A stretch of 40,088 nt of DNA from Reyranella sp. (GCA_022844015.1 JALHMO010000054.1:1-40088), one strand, 5' to 3'. Shown: positions 1-8,350, counted from the first letter of the stretch. Notes: a model not told the origin generated them from the sequence alone. Made by a program: numbers and translations.

Positions 1-2
1 AT

Positions 3-1184
3 CAGTCGAGTGTCGACAACATCGTCGGCAAGATGACCATGGCGACGCTCGATCGAGAGGTGGCTCTTGCCGAGAAGGTCACGACAAATCCCGTCATCGT
101 AGCGCTCGACCCGCTGCCGCGCCCGATAAGACCCAACCTCTTCGTCGCGGCACGGGGGAGGGGCCTCACAAACCTCGCTTTTGCGCCGGCGGCATCGGGC
201 TTCGCCGCCTTCAGTCTGTTCGACGACGGGCCGAGTTTTCTGACGAGGCAGATCGAGATCGACGAGGGCGACACCGCGACTTTCCAGATCATCGGAGGCA
301 AGGGCGAGCGGGTGTTTGTCGAGAATGTCCGCGTCGGACTTTTCGTCGATCCCGTCGATCCGCTTCGCCTGCGGGCGGTTCTCGACGTCACCCTCGATTC
401 CCAGACGTTCCGCGTCAAAGGAGTGGGAACAGGGGCGACGCGAATCGTCGTGACCAAGCGCGGAGGCATCTTCACCAGTCCCAGCACCGTGTCGATCGGG
501 CTCGTGGTCAATGAGTTGACGGTCGAGAAGCTTTGGCGCCCCAAGCTGGACGCAATTCGCATCCCGCCGCGCAGGCGAACGACAATCATGCGGGACAATG
601 TGCTGAGCGTTGAAATCGGGGCGGAGAAGTTTTCCTTCGATGGTTCGGTCGATCCGAAGCCGCAGATCCAGCCGGGCGATTTCGAGATCGGCTTCGTGCA
701 GACCCTCACGGCGTCGATGATGGAAGCGGTTTACACCGACGACAGCGGCGGTCAGCGGCGGATCCTCGAATCGACTGTTCAGAGGTTGCCGGTGCGCGAC
801 AGCCAGGGCGCGACTCCGTGGACCGGGCCCGAGGCGGTGAAGGAACTCTCGAGCACGAAGACAGTGCATTTCGAGGATCGACCCAACAATATCATGCCGT
901 GGCAGAGCCTGGACAAGCGCGTCACATTGAGAAGCTCGACCGGCTCCGACAAGTTCATCACGTTCTTCATCGCCCGGCACAAGCGGACGGGCCAGGTGAC
1001 GGTGCTGGCCAGGGCGAAGTGGCAGACGTCCTGGGAATACAGCTTCGACTTCTCGAAGGAACAGGCAACGCCGGTCGGCAATGACGGGGCGATGGGCGAC
1101 GTGAATACCGGCCCCGGACCGGAACAACCCATCCTCGGCGGCGACACGGCGAACGACACGCTGAAAGTCGGGTTCCGCCCGTAG
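3..1184 (+). CDS. Hypothetical protein, probably cut by the left window edge
   Basis: The frame is open from the first bases of the window to a TAG stop, so the true start may lie upstream. The first in-window ATG codons are at 33 and 39, and neither has a recognisable Shine-Dalgarno sequence in front of it. From 33 the product has 383 residues. I do not recognise the family. It looks like a soluble, beta-rich protein: many alternating hydrophobic/charged stretches (for example IEIDEGDTATFQIIGGKGE near residues 75-93), no long hydrophobic segment and no cysteine-rich motif. The C-terminus is Gly/Asp/Pro-rich and looks disordered. No neighbour on the same strand suggests a role, and the next gene is 1 kb away and convergent. 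That it is coding is likely; the function is unknown. Confidence 0.7.
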   Translation, partial: QSSVDNIVGKMTMATLDREVALAEKVTTNPVIVALDPLPRPIRPNLFVAARGRGLTNLAFAPAASGFAAFSLFDDGPSFLTRQIEIDEGDTATFQIIGGKGERVFVENVRVGLFVDPVDPLRLRAVLDVTLDSQTFRVKGVGTGATRIVVTKRGGIFTSPSTVSIGLVVNELTVEKLWRPKLDAIRIPPRRRTTIMRDNVLSVEIGAEKFSFDGSVDPKPQIQPGDFEIGFVQTLTASMMEAVYTDDSGGQRRILESTVQRLPVRDSQGATPWTGPEAVKELSSTKTVHFEDRPNNIMPWQSLDKRVTLRSSTGSDKFITFFIARHKRTGQVTVLARAKWQTSWEYSFDFSKEQATPVGNDGAMGDVNTGPGPEQPILGGDTANDTLKVGFRP

Positions 1185-1224
1185 ACTGCTCCAGGCCTAC
1201 GGATCGCCCTCGACCACGCTGGGA

Positions 1225-1291
1225 GCGCGCCACTCCGATGGCGCTCATGGGGTCCATGGTCGAGAGGATGAGCGCCATCGGAGCGGCGCGC
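1225..1291. repeat. Inverted repeat, 24-bp arms
   Basis: Arms 1225-1248 and 1268-1291 are reverse complements with one mismatch, separated by 19 bp. The arm contains the GGGAGCGCGCCACT-like module that returns at 9205-9290 and 20020-20120. The following bases (1310-1370) share the CATTTTCACAGCAT / GGTGCGCGC / GTCTCCCC order with those later copies. It is non-coding and part of the mosaic intergenic repeat family of this genome. Confidence 0.75.
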
Positions 1292-1426
1292 GCCCGGCCA
1301 TGGACCCCTCCGCCATTTTCACAGCATTCGGGTGCGCGCTGCGCGTGCGGGGTGTCTCCCCGGCAGTGGCTGCACGAACGAGCCATTTCGGTTTGCGCCG
1401 GTTCCGCATTCCAACCATTCCGCTAT

Positions 1427-1778
1427 CTCCTCCCTAGCGAAGCTGGGGAGGTGTCCGCGCCTGCCCTGAGCGAAGTCGAAGGGTCTTCGCGGACGGAGGG
1501 GTCATGGGCAGCGGGACTGGGGCCCATGACCCCTCCGCCCCCGATTACGGGGGCACCTCCCATAGGCGTTAAACTAAGCAGAATCCTCATCCTGAGGAGG
1601 CCGCGCAGCGGCCGTCTCGAAGGATAGGCCACACAGTAGCTCGATGAAAAAGCGGTATCGCAGCGCTCTCTCCTTTGCCCACCCTTCGAGACGCGGCCCT
1701 GTGGGCCGCTCCTCAGGGTGAGGATTCTTCTTAGTTTAACGCCTATGGGGGCACCTCCCCAGCTTCGCTAGGGAGGAG
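1427..1778. repeat. Nested 350-bp palindromic repeat element
   Basis: The outer arms 1427-1453 and 1752-1778 are perfect 27-bp reverse complements. Inside them, 1557-1625 and 1681-1750 form a second pair of about 70 bp. This pair contains the CCTGAGGAG...GTCTCGAAGG module also found at 6981-7122 and 28599-28730. The segment between the outer and inner left arms (1454-1556) is itself palindromic around TCATGGGC/GCCCATGA. The element could fold into a very long hairpin. No open frame inside it looks like a gene. Confidence 0.8.
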
Positions 1779-2197
1779 AAAGATGGCTTGGGGTGGACGG
1801 GGTGGAGAGCTCGGGAGTGCAATTGATTGCACGCGATCATGGCCGGGAAAGCGAGCCGGTTCGGTCTCCCTCCCTGCCCGATCGTGCGGCATGGCGCTGG
1901 CACATTGCGGCGATGCTCCGTGAAGCGAGGAACACGACAGTGATCGTCGCGAACGCAAACCTGCGTGCCGGTGACGCAGCGCCTTTCCGTTGTGCCACTG
2001 CCAAGTCCTTGATTTCAAACGCCGATGACGCAAAGACGCAAATGACGCAAGATTCCGGGCCGCTTCTTCGCGGCCGCTCCGGGAAGCGGGGGCGACATTC
2101 GGCGGAGCAGGCATTGGATGACCCCCGACCGCACCAAGCGCTGCCGACCGGTCGCCTGCGGTCGGCCCAACTCCCGATTGTGCACGCGCTGCGCCGC
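1779..2197. other. Non-coding gap with a short tandem repeat
   Basis: No convincing gene is seen on either strand in these 419 bases. At 2027-2051 the unit GACGCAAA occurs three times almost in tandem (2027, 2035, 2044). A weak stem (GCCGACC/GGTCGGC, 2144-2167) lies 30 bp beyond the stop of the BrkB gene and might aid termination, but it has no T-run. Confidence 0.4.
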
Positions 2198-3085
2198 CTA
2201 CAGATCGCCCTCGACCATCTCGCGGGCGCGGTTGTCGATCAGGACGTCGCGGGTCGACCGGCCGACCTGGGCGCCGATCAGGATGGTGAGCGACGTCCAG
2301 TACATCCACACCATGATGGCGGCGATGCCGGCGGCGGCGCCGAACGCCGAGGTGAGCTGGGTGACCTCGAAGTAGTAGACCAGGGCGCGGTTGCCGGCGG
2401 CGAACAGCAGGGCGTTCACGGCGCCGCCGATCAGGGCGTAGCGCCACGGCACCTCGACGGTCGGCAGCCACTTGTAGACCAGCGTGAAGAAGGCCGACAG
2501 CAGGCCGTAATGCACGAACACCGACGTCGCCGGGCCGATCCACACGCCGAGCACGGGAAAGGCAGCGAGCGCGCCGGCATAGGCGGAGATCAGCACGCTC
2601 GCCAGGATGACGGCGATCAGCAGCACGCCCAGCACGATCATCAGGGCGATCGCCAGCAGGCGCGACTTGAGGCTGGCGAGCACCGGATGCAGGTGGCGCG
2701 TCTTGCGATCGCGCCAGATCGCGTCGATGCCGTCGTCGAGCTCGACGAACACGCGGGTGCCGGTGTAGATCAGCACGCTGGCGCCGATAACGGCGGCGAT
2801 ACCGCCGCCCTCGAACAGGCTTTCCGACGCGAAGCGGCGGATCATGGCGAGCTGGTCGGGCGCCACGATCGTGCCCAGCGCCTCGAACACCGCCTCCTGC
2901 GCCATCAGGCGGCCGACGAACGGCTCGGCGATGGCGATGGCGAAGATCATGATCGGGCCGATGGCGAACATCGTGTAGAACGCCATCGCTGCCGCCGACG
3001 TCGCCAGACGGTTGTCGAAATAGCCGTATCCGGCCGAGAGGGCGATGCGCCACAGCTTGCCGATCATCGTCGACGGGAATGGCAT
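2198..3085 (-). CDS. YihY/virulence factor BrkB family membrane protein
   Basis: This 295-residue integral membrane protein has about six hydrophobic segments (roughly residues 25-50, 90-115, 140-170, 180-205, 215-240 and 245-275). The N-terminal block RLATSAAAMAFYTMFAIGP matches the family signature, in which a helix rich in small residues precedes the first membrane span. The family was once called RNase BN in error. Its members are inner-membrane proteins of unsettled function, and transport or envelope roles have been proposed. The ATG lies 3 bp after the stop of the upstream acyltransferase gene on the same strand, so the two are almost certainly co-transcribed and probably translationally linked. 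Family assignment is secure; function is not. Confidence 0.9.
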   Translation of the reverse strand: MPFPSTMIGKLWRIALSAGYGYFDNRLATSAAAMAFYTMFAIGPIMIFAIAIAEPFVGRLMAQEAVFEALGTIVAPDQLAMIRRFASESLFEGGGIAAVIGASVLIYTGTRVFVELDDGIDAIWRDRKTRHLHPVLASLKSRLLAIALMIVLGVLLIAVILASVLISAYAGALAAFPVLGVWIGPATSVFVHYGLLSAFFTLVYKWLPTVEVPWRYALIGGAVNALLFAAGNRALVYYFEVTQLTSAFGAAAGIAAIMVWMYWTSLTILIGAQVGRSTRDVLIDNRAREMVEGDL

Positions 3086-3088
3086 GGG

Positions 3089-4504
3089 TCAGCGCAGATG
3101 GGCGATGGCGTTGGCGTAGTAGGCGAGCACCGGACGGTCGGCCGCGACCGCTTCGTAGAGCCCGTCGCTTTCCGACACGAGGTGGCGCAGCGCCAGCATG
3201 CGCAGGCCGACATGGAAGGCGTAGTCGCGGTCGCCGCGCGGCACGTAGATCTTGGCGCCGCGCTCCTCGAAGTGGCCCATCAACCGGGCGGCGCGGGCCT
3301 TGAGCTCGAGCTCGTCGATCGGCTGCTCGGCCTCGAGCAGCACGGTGGCGATCAGCGACACCGGCAGCACCGGCACCAGGCGGGCGATCTCGGCCATCAC
3401 GTCGTGCGCCAGCCGGCCGATCACCTCGAAGCGCTGCTCCTTGCCGAGGCCGCGCAGGTCACCGCCGGTCGCCGCGGCGTTGTGGGCGAGCCAGTCGCGC
3501 GCCGAGACCAGGCCGCCGAAATTGACGCAGGCATAGCCGAAGCGGAACCAGCGGCCGCGCAGCATCAGGCCGAGCTGCCCGACCCAGAAGCCCGCGGTCG
3601 TGGCGAGCACGAACCAGGTGCTGCGCCGCCGCGCCTCGCGGTCGAGCGAGCGCAGCAGGGTGCGGTCCTCGAGCACGCGGTCGTAGTTCAGCGCCACCGG
3701 CACGAAAACGATGTCGTTGCCTCCCTTCGGGTCGAAGGACTTCAACATGTAATCGAACAGGCCGAGCTTGGGTTCCCGCAGCTTGCCGTCGCGCGTCAGC
3801 CCGCCCTCGGGATACATCGCTTGGGCAACGCCGGCCTCGGTCGCCATGTGGACGTAGCGCTCAAGCACGCGGCGGTAGATCGGGCTGTTGGAGTCGCGGC
3901 GCACGAAGTAGGCGCCCATGGCGCGGATCAGCTGCTGCAGCGGCCAGATGCGTGCCCATTCGCCGACCGCGTAGCTCAGCGCCGTGCGCTCGGCCGCCAG
4001 GAAGGCGACCAGCACGTAATCCATGTTGCTGCGATGGTTCATGACGAACACCACCGTGGTGCTCGGCGCCACGCCCTGCAGGATGCGCGGATCGGCGAAG
4101 CCCAGCCGGACGCGGTAGAGGAAACGGGCGACCGCGCGGGCGATCGAGTAGCCTACCCGGAAGTAGATGTAGGCATTGAAGGTCGGCACGATCTCGCGGG
4201 CGTAGCGCCGGACCTCGGCCATCGCCGCCTCGCGCGGCAGGTTGGCGGCGCGGGCGTGCTCGTTGGCGGCGGCGACGACCTGCGGGTCGTAGACCAGCCG
4301 GTCGATCAGCACCTGGCGGCGCGTCAGCTGGAATGGCTTGATCTCGACATCGAGCCGCTGGTTCACGCGCTCGATCAGCCGGTTGAGGCGGCGGCGCAGG
4401 AACCAGCGCCCGCTCGGGATCAGCAGCCGGTCGAGCAGCGCCCACAGGGCGACGGCGGCCAGCGCCGCCAGCAGCCAAAGCGGAACGGCGACCGGCTCGT
4501 CCAT
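3089..4504 (-). CDS. PlsB-like glycerolipid acyltransferase (HX4D family)
   Basis: A 471-residue protein of the 1-acyl-glycerol-3-phosphate / glycerol-3-phosphate acyltransferase superfamily. It should transfer acyl groups to glycerol phosphate lipids at the inner membrane. Visible motifs are NHRSNMDYV (the catalytic HX4D box), then AYFVRRDSNSPIYRRVLERY (substrate Arg region), YPEGGLTRDG (block III, EG) and VFVPVALNYDRVLED (block IV). The N-terminus (LWLLAALAAVALWALLDRLL, about residues 8-27) is a membrane anchor. It is shorter than E. coli PlsB (about 800 residues), so the exact substrate is uncertain. The ATG at 4504 was chosen because it begins just before the anchor and sits 17 bp after the MAPEG stop; the frame stays open upstream but there overlaps the MAPEG gene. 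Confidence 0.85.
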   Translation of the reverse strand: MDEPVAVPLWLLAALAAVALWALLDRLLIPSGRWFLRRRLNRLIERVNQRLDVEIKPFQLTRRQVLIDRLVYDPQVVAAANEHARAANLPREAAMAEVRRYAREIVPTFNAYIYFRVGYSIARAVARFLYRVRLGFADPRILQGVAPSTTVVFVMNHRSNMDYVLVAFLAAERTALSYAVGEWARIWPLQQLIRAMGAYFVRRDSNSPIYRRVLERYVHMATEAGVAQAMYPEGGLTRDGKLREPKLGLFDYMLKSFDPKGGNDIVFVPVALNYDRVLEDRTLLRSLDREARRRSTWFVLATTAGFWVGQLGLMLRGRWFRFGYACVNFGGLVSARDWLAHNAAATGGDLRGLGKEQRFEVIGRLAHDVMAEIARLVPVLPVSLIATVLLEAEQPIDELELKARAARLMGHFEERGAKIYVPRGDRDYAFHVGLRMLALRHLVSESDGLYEAVAADRPVLAYYANAIAHLR

Positions 4505-4521
4505 CGATCGGCGGCCTGGGC

Positions 4522-4908
4522 TCAGTACTGCCGCTCGCCCATGCTGGCGACGACGAGTAGGATGGAGGCGACCGTGAGAATGATCGTCGTGCCGACGGCA
4601 CCCAGCATCCGGCCCATCGGGATGACGCCCAGCATGCCGCCGGCATGCAGCGCGCGGGAGACCAGCAGCACGGCCGACAGCACGGCCGGGATCCAGAAGC
4701 CGTAGAAGCCGCCGGCCAGGTAGATCACCAGCAGGCAGATCGGCGCGAACTCGACGAGATTGGCGTGGGCCCGGATCGCCGCCAGCATCTCCGGATCGCC
4801 GCCATCGCCGAGGAAGATCTTCTTGCGCCCGCGCAGCCGCCCGACATGCATCGTCAGGGCGACCACCAGCAACCCGATCAAGCCCGCACATACGAAAAAC
4901 ACCGGCAT
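4522..4908 (-). CDS. MAPEG family membrane protein
   Basis: A 128-residue protein with four hydrophobic helices and the motif EMLAAIRAHANLVEFAPICL. This corresponds to the Arg-Ala-His-x-Asn-x-x-Glu signature of bacterial MAPEG proteins (membrane-associated eicosanoid/glutathione metabolism family, YecN-like). In bacteria most have no demonstrated substrate; glutathione-dependent transferase activity is possible. The start at 4908 gives the usual family length and has GGGGGAGG upstream; longer forms add a non-conserved tail. It is the first gene of a minus-strand trio with the acyltransferase (17-bp gap) and the BrkB protein, which suggests an envelope-lipid operon. Confidence 0.88.
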   Translation of the reverse strand: MPVFFVCAGLIGLLVVALTMHVGRLRGRKKIFLGDGGDPEMLAAIRAHANLVEFAPICLLVIYLAGGFYGFWIPAVLSAVLLVSRALHAGGMLGVIPMGRMLGAVGTTIILTVASILLVVASMGERQY

Positions 4909-4915
4909 CCAGAGA

Positions 4916-4937
4916 CCTCCCCCAGTCGATTGGGAGG
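4916..4937 (-). promoter_or_regulatory. Possible hairpin over the MAPEG ribosome binding site
   Basis: The Shine-Dalgarno sequence of the MAPEG gene (GGGAGG, read from 4921 down to 4916) is complementary to CCTCCC at 4937-4932, with a 10-nt loop between. Pairing would hide the ribosome binding site. It may simply be a degenerate copy of the CTCCCC/GGGGAG hairpin repeats common in this genome. Confidence 0.3.
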
Positions 4938-5071
4938 CATTGTATGGCGATATTGGCGACGGACAAAAGCGAGGCTTCTCCCATCCTCCTCCCGAGCGAA
5001 GCCGATACGGAGTGGACACGACTCATGCTCCTCCCGCTGACGCGGGCGGAGAAGAGTTGAAGCCTCATGTT

Positions 5072-5418
5072 CCTCTCCGCCCGCGTCAGCGGCTGTCGAA
5101 TTCACACGTCATGCTGTCCTCCCTGCGCGAAGCGCGGGGAGGTGCCCCCGCTTAGGCGCTGTTTACAGCGCCATTGGGCGGAGGGGTCAGGAGCCTCAGT
5201 CGAAAGCGTCCATCCATGGTCTTGCTGTTCAAGGCCTCGTGGATCGACGACTAGTGGCGCCAACATGACAGGTGTTTCTAGCAGCACGCGTGTTTCCCTC
5301 GACCCCTCCGCCTAATGGCGCTGTAAACAGCGCCATTAGGCGGGGGCACCTCCCCGCGCTTCGCGCAGGGAGGACAAAATGATGTGTGAATTCGACAGCC
5401 GCTACGCGGGCGGAGAGG
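5072..5418. repeat. Long inverted repeat, about 117-bp arms
   Basis: The left arm 5072-5188 and right arm 5301-5418 are near-perfect reverse complements. They include the CTCCCTGCGCGAAGCGCGGGGAGG hairpin (shown here in part: CGCGAAGCGCG) and the GGCGCTGTTTACAGCGCC palindrome. The differences are a few substitutions and small indels near the ends and the central palindrome. The 112-bp spacer (5189-5300) holds no gene. A shorter inverted pair (5036-5056 with 5073-5092) flanks the left arm. There is no transposase and no obvious target-site duplication. Confidence 0.82.
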
Positions 5419-5551
5419 ACCCGATGGGCGGGCGTCTTGCCCGCTCGGATTTCATGAGCGGGCGAGACGGCGCGTGCTCCAATCATGACCCCGCCGTCCG
5501 CGATTGCGCGGACACCTCGGGCTTTGGAATGCCGCCGGCCCGGCCTCGCCC

Positions 5552-6079
5552 TCATTGCCCACGGGAGTCTTTCTTCGCCTGAGCCACCGCCGCCGCCTTG
5601 CGCAACCGGCCACGCTCACCGGGGCGGATCAGGCTGCGGGCGCGCTGGTTCTCCTTCGGTCGAAGGCCCTGATGGGCATGACGCGTGTTGAACGTCTCGA
5701 CCTCGCGCTCGGCGCGCTGCTTCTCGGCGAGAGCTCTGTTGGCGCTGGCGACGAGCGCGATGCGCGCATTCATGCGTCGACGGCGCTCGATCTCGGCGTT
5801 GAACCGGCGCATCGCCACCGACAGGACGGACAATTTGAGCTTGGAGCCTTCGTCGTCACGCGCCGGCGCTGCGCCGCGGGCTTCCGCCTTGCCACGCAGC
5901 TCGCGCCGGCGACGCTCGGCCATCGCCCGCGCCCTGTCACGCCGTTCGCGCATCAGCTTCACGAGCCTCGAGAGCTCCGCATCGGACAGGGACTGGATGG
6001 CCGGGTGATGCGACTTGTCGACCACCTCCCGCTCGTCGAGGCTCAGTGCCCGCTCTTCCTGCTTTCGTGAGATCGTCAT
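5552..6079 (-). CDS. Hypothetical basic, helical protein
   Basis: A 175-residue, very Arg/Ala/Glu-rich protein, predicted mostly alpha-helical. It has probable coiled-coil stretches (about residues 35-65 and 85-130), no membrane segment and no cysteine. The last 50 residues (RHAHQGLRPKENQRARSLIR and on) are strongly basic and could bind nucleic acid. The first 40 residues (EERALSLDEREVVDKSHHPA) are acidic/mixed. I do not recognise a named family. It stands 66 bp upstream (in coordinates) of the methyltransferase stop and on the same strand, so it may be the second gene of that transcript. Composition and codon use look like real coding sequence. Confidence 0.7.
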   Translation of the reverse strand: MTISRKQEERALSLDEREVVDKSHHPAIQSLSDAELSRLVKLMRERRDRARAMAERRRRELRGKAEARGAAPARDDEGSKLKLSVLSVAMRRFNAEIERRRRMNARIALVASANRALAEKQRAEREVETFNTRHAHQGLRPKENQRARSLIRPGERGRLRKAAAVAQAKKDSRGQ

Positions 6080-6145
6080 GGCGTTGTCCTCGGCTCGGGT
6101 GATGGAGGGATGGTCGGGAGGGGCGCGCGGGCTTCCCGCCCGCGG

Positions 6146-6919
6146 TCAGGCGATGGCGCTCCACACGGTCCAGCGGTCGCGCTCGACGATCGGGCCATCG
6201 GCCGGCAGCCGGGCCTCGATGAAGCCGATCAGCGTCTCGAGCTGGCGATCGTCGAGCTCGTGCAGGATCGACCGCCCGGTGCGGGCTGACAGGTCCTGGC
6301 GCAGGTGCTCGCGTGTGTCATGGGTCTTGCGCACCTCCCACAACGCGCGACCCTCGATGACGCGGAAGCCCGTCGCCGCGAGGGCGCCGCGCACCGCCGC
6401 GTCGCTCGGCCGCCGCGCGTTCTCGACATCGAGCAGGCGCGGAAAGCATTCGAAGAAGTAGCCGCGCAGATGGTCGGCGGCCCCCGGCAGCGCGACGTCC
6501 TCCGGCGTGCGGTCCTGGATGATCAGGACCCCGCCGGGAACCAGCACGCGCCGGGCCTCGGCGAAGCACGCATCGTAGCCCGGCAGATGGTGAATCAAGG
6601 CGCGCTCGAAGACGATGTCGGCGCTGTGGGACGGCAGGCCGGTGGCCGTGGCCTCGCCCTGGTGGAAGGAAAGATCCGACAGCCCGGTCGCCTGCTCGCG
6701 CGCCGCCTCGACCATCTGCTCGGAGAAGTCGACGCCGACCACGCTGATGGCGCCGAGCTCGTGCCAGCCGAGCGAATAGATCCCGCCGCCGCAGCCGACG
6801 TCGACCACCCGCTTGCCCACCGGATCGACGATGCCGCGCATGGCATCGCCCCAGCCCGGCGAGGCGTGCCGGCCGGCGTAGGCGGTGCGATTGGCCGCAG
6901 CATGGAAATCGATCGTCAT
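6146..6919 (-). CDS. Class I SAM-dependent methyltransferase
   Basis: A 257-residue Rossmann-fold methyltransferase. Motif I is VVDVGCGGGIYSLG (about residues 38-51, SAM-binding glycine loop). The acidic motif II residue follows in VVGVDFSEQMVEAARE, and the motif IV region is HSADIVFERALIHHLPG, followed by RRVLVPGGVLIIQDRTPED. This is the Methyltransf_11/UbiE-like layout. The substrate cannot be read from the sequence; the C-terminal third is not diagnostic. The gene is monocistronic or leads the basic-protein gene at 5552-6079. A perfect 12-bp-stem hairpin (6931-6957) sits just upstream of the start, in the probable 5' untranslated region. Confidence 0.88.
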   Translation of the reverse strand: MTIDFHAAANRTAYAGRHASPGWGDAMRGIVDPVGKRVVDVGCGGGIYSLGWHELGAISVVGVDFSEQMVEAAREQATGLSDLSFHQGEATATGLPSHSADIVFERALIHHLPGYDACFAEARRVLVPGGVLIIQDRTPEDVALPGAADHLRGYFFECFPRLLDVENARRPSDAAVRGALAATGFRVIEGRALWEVRKTHDTREHLRQDLSARTGRSILHELDDRQLETLIGFIEARLPADGPIVERDRWTVWSAIA

Positions 6920-6930
6920 GCTTCCTCTTA

Positions 6931-6957
6931 CTCCTCCCCAGCTTCGCTGGGGAGGAG
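6931..6957. repeat. Perfect 12-bp stem hairpin repeat module
   Basis: CTCCTCCCCAGC and GCTGGGGAGGAG flank a TTC loop. The same module forms the outer arms at 1427/1752 and the end of the repeat at 9369-9388. It lies 12 bp upstream of the methyltransferase start codon, so if transcribed it would form a strong leader hairpin. Confidence 0.75.
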
Positions 6958-6980
6958 AACTAGAGCGTGATCTGCGGTGG

Positions 6981-7122
6981 TTGAGGCACCAAAGGAATCC
7001 TCACCCTGAGGAGCGGCCGCAGGGCGCGTCTCGAAGGGTTGGCCAAACCACTTCTGTTGCCGACCCTTCGAGACGCGCCCTGCGGCCGCTCCTCAGGGTG
7101 AGGGATTCCTTTGGTGCTTCAA
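6981..7122. repeat. REP-like palindrome (CCTGAGGAG/GTCTCGAAGG family)
   Basis: Arms 6981-7043 and 7062-7122 are near-perfect reverse complements around an 18-bp centre. Each arm carries CCTCACCCTGAGGAGC, a variable GC-rich mini-palindrome, and CGTCTCGAAGGGT. Two further copies are in this window (1557-1750 and 28599-28730). It lies between the aminotransferase stop and the methyltransferase start, both on the minus strand, and may act as a terminator or mRNA stabiliser. Confidence 0.82.
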
Positions 7123-7139
7123 TCAAACGAGATCGCGCT

Positions 7140-8318
7140 CTACCCGATCGCCTGTTCCAGAGCCGCCACGAAGTGATCCAGCTCCTCCTCGGTGTTGTAG
7201 ACGTGCACCGAGGCCCGCATGACGTTCACCAGGCCGCGCCCCTTGAGATCGAGGCGCGAGGAGAACTGGGTCGAGACGCTGACGTTGATCGCCTGGGCGC
7301 GCAGCCTGGCGCGCAGGTCGACATGATCGACGCCGGCGACGGCGAAGGTCACGATCGCGCCCTTGACCTCGCCCAGATCGGTGAGGGTGACGCCCTTCAC
7401 CGTCGCCAGCCGGCCGCGCAGGTCGTCGGCCAGAGCGCGCAGCCGGGCCCAGATCGGCTCCATGCCCAGCTCGTTGGCCTGGTCGGCGGCGACCTTGAGG
7501 CCGATCACGCCGGCGAAGTAGCGCTCCCAGTTCTCGAAGCGGCGGGCATCGTCGCGCACCGTGTAGGCGTTGTCGTCGGTCCATTTGGCGGCGTGGTTGT
7601 CGAGGAAGATCGGCTCGATATGCGCGGTCGTGGCGCGCCTGGCATAGAGGAAGCCGGTGCCGCGCGGGCCGCGCAGGTACTTGCGGCCGGTCATCGACAG
7701 GAAGTCGCAGCCGATCCTGTCGACGTCGACCGGCAGCTGGCCGACCGACTGGCAGGCGTCGAGCAGGTAGAGCACGCCGGCCTGCTTCGTTATCCGGCCA
7801 ATGGCCTCGGCCGGCTGGACCAGGCCGCCCTGGGTCGGCACGTGCGAGACCGACACCAGCCTGGTGCGCCTGTCGACCATCCGTTCGAGGGCGCCGAGGT
7901 CGATCTGGCCGTAATTGTCGTCCGGCACCACGACGATCTCGGCGCCGGTCTTCTTCGCCACCTGAAGGTAGGAAATATAGTTCGAGGAATATTCGCTGAC
8001 GCAGGTCAGGATGCGGTCGCCCGGCTCGAAGTCGAGCGAGTAGAAGGCGAGGTCCCAGGCGCGGGTGGCGTTCTCGACGAAGGCGATCTCGTCGGGCGCG
8101 GCGCCGATCAGCCGGGCGATCGAGGGATAGAATCCCTCCAGATCGTCATGGGCCTTGGCCGCCGCCTCGTAGCCGCCGATCTCCGCCTCGCACCGGAGGT
8201 GATCGAGCGTGGCATCGAGCGTGCGCTTGCTGGGCAAGGCCGATCCGGCGGCATTGAGATGCAGCACATGGGCGCAGCCGGGTGTTTCGGCGCGCAGTCG
8301 GGCGAGATCGAGGCTCAC
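7140..8318 (-). CDS. Class V aminotransferase-like PLP enzyme
   Basis: A 392-residue fold-type I PLP enzyme of the aminotransferase class V / cysteine desulfurase superfamily. The Schiff-base lysine is K213 in FLSMTGRKYLRGPRGTGF. The cofactor aspartate region is YLLDACQSVGQLPVD (Asp-Ala-x-Gln), with SHVPTQGG before it. The FVENATRAWDLAF segment near residue 85 corresponds to the phosphate-binding TxA region. The GRKxLRGPRGTGFLY signature is seen in ergothioneine/isopenicillin epimerase-like members, but no partner gene here supports a specific reaction. It lacks the long Cys loop of NifS/IscS desulfurases. The gene is divergent from the YgjP-like peptidase, with only 32 bp between starts. Family secure; substrate unknown. 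Confidence 0.88.
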   Translation of the reverse strand: MSLDLARLRAETPGCAHVLHLNAAGSALPSKRTLDATLDHLRCEAEIGGYEAAAKAHDDLEGFYPSIARLIGAAPDEIAFVENATRAWDLAFYSLDFEPGDRILTCVSEYSSNYISYLQVAKKTGAEIVVVPDDNYGQIDLGALERMVDRRTRLVSVSHVPTQGGLVQPAEAIGRITKQAGVLYLLDACQSVGQLPVDVDRIGCDFLSMTGRKYLRGPRGTGFLYARRATTAHIEPIFLDNHAAKWTDDNAYTVRDDARRFENWERYFAGVIGLKVAADQANELGMEPIWARLRALADDLRGRLATVKGVTLTDLGEVKGAIVTFAVAGVDHVDLRARLRAQAINVSVSTQFSSRLDLKGRGLVNVMRASVHVYNTEEELDHFVAALEQAIG

Positions 8319-8350
8319 GTCAGTTGGTCCCTTGCTGTATGATACGGTGC

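Noticed and set aside
1238..1627. Short open frames within the repeats (for example 1238-1627, 5379-5582, 19571-20068)
   Set aside because: They read through palindromic repeats and give low-complexity peptides with no ribosome binding site.
1557..1750. A CRISPR array or insertion sequence in the repeat-rich gaps
   Set aside because: The repeats are palindromic pairs with no regular spacer series, no transposase and no visible target duplication.
2027..2051. Three GACGCAAA units as a functional iteron
   Set aside because: Only three short units, with no replication or partition gene nearby; a chance or minor slippage repeat is more likely.
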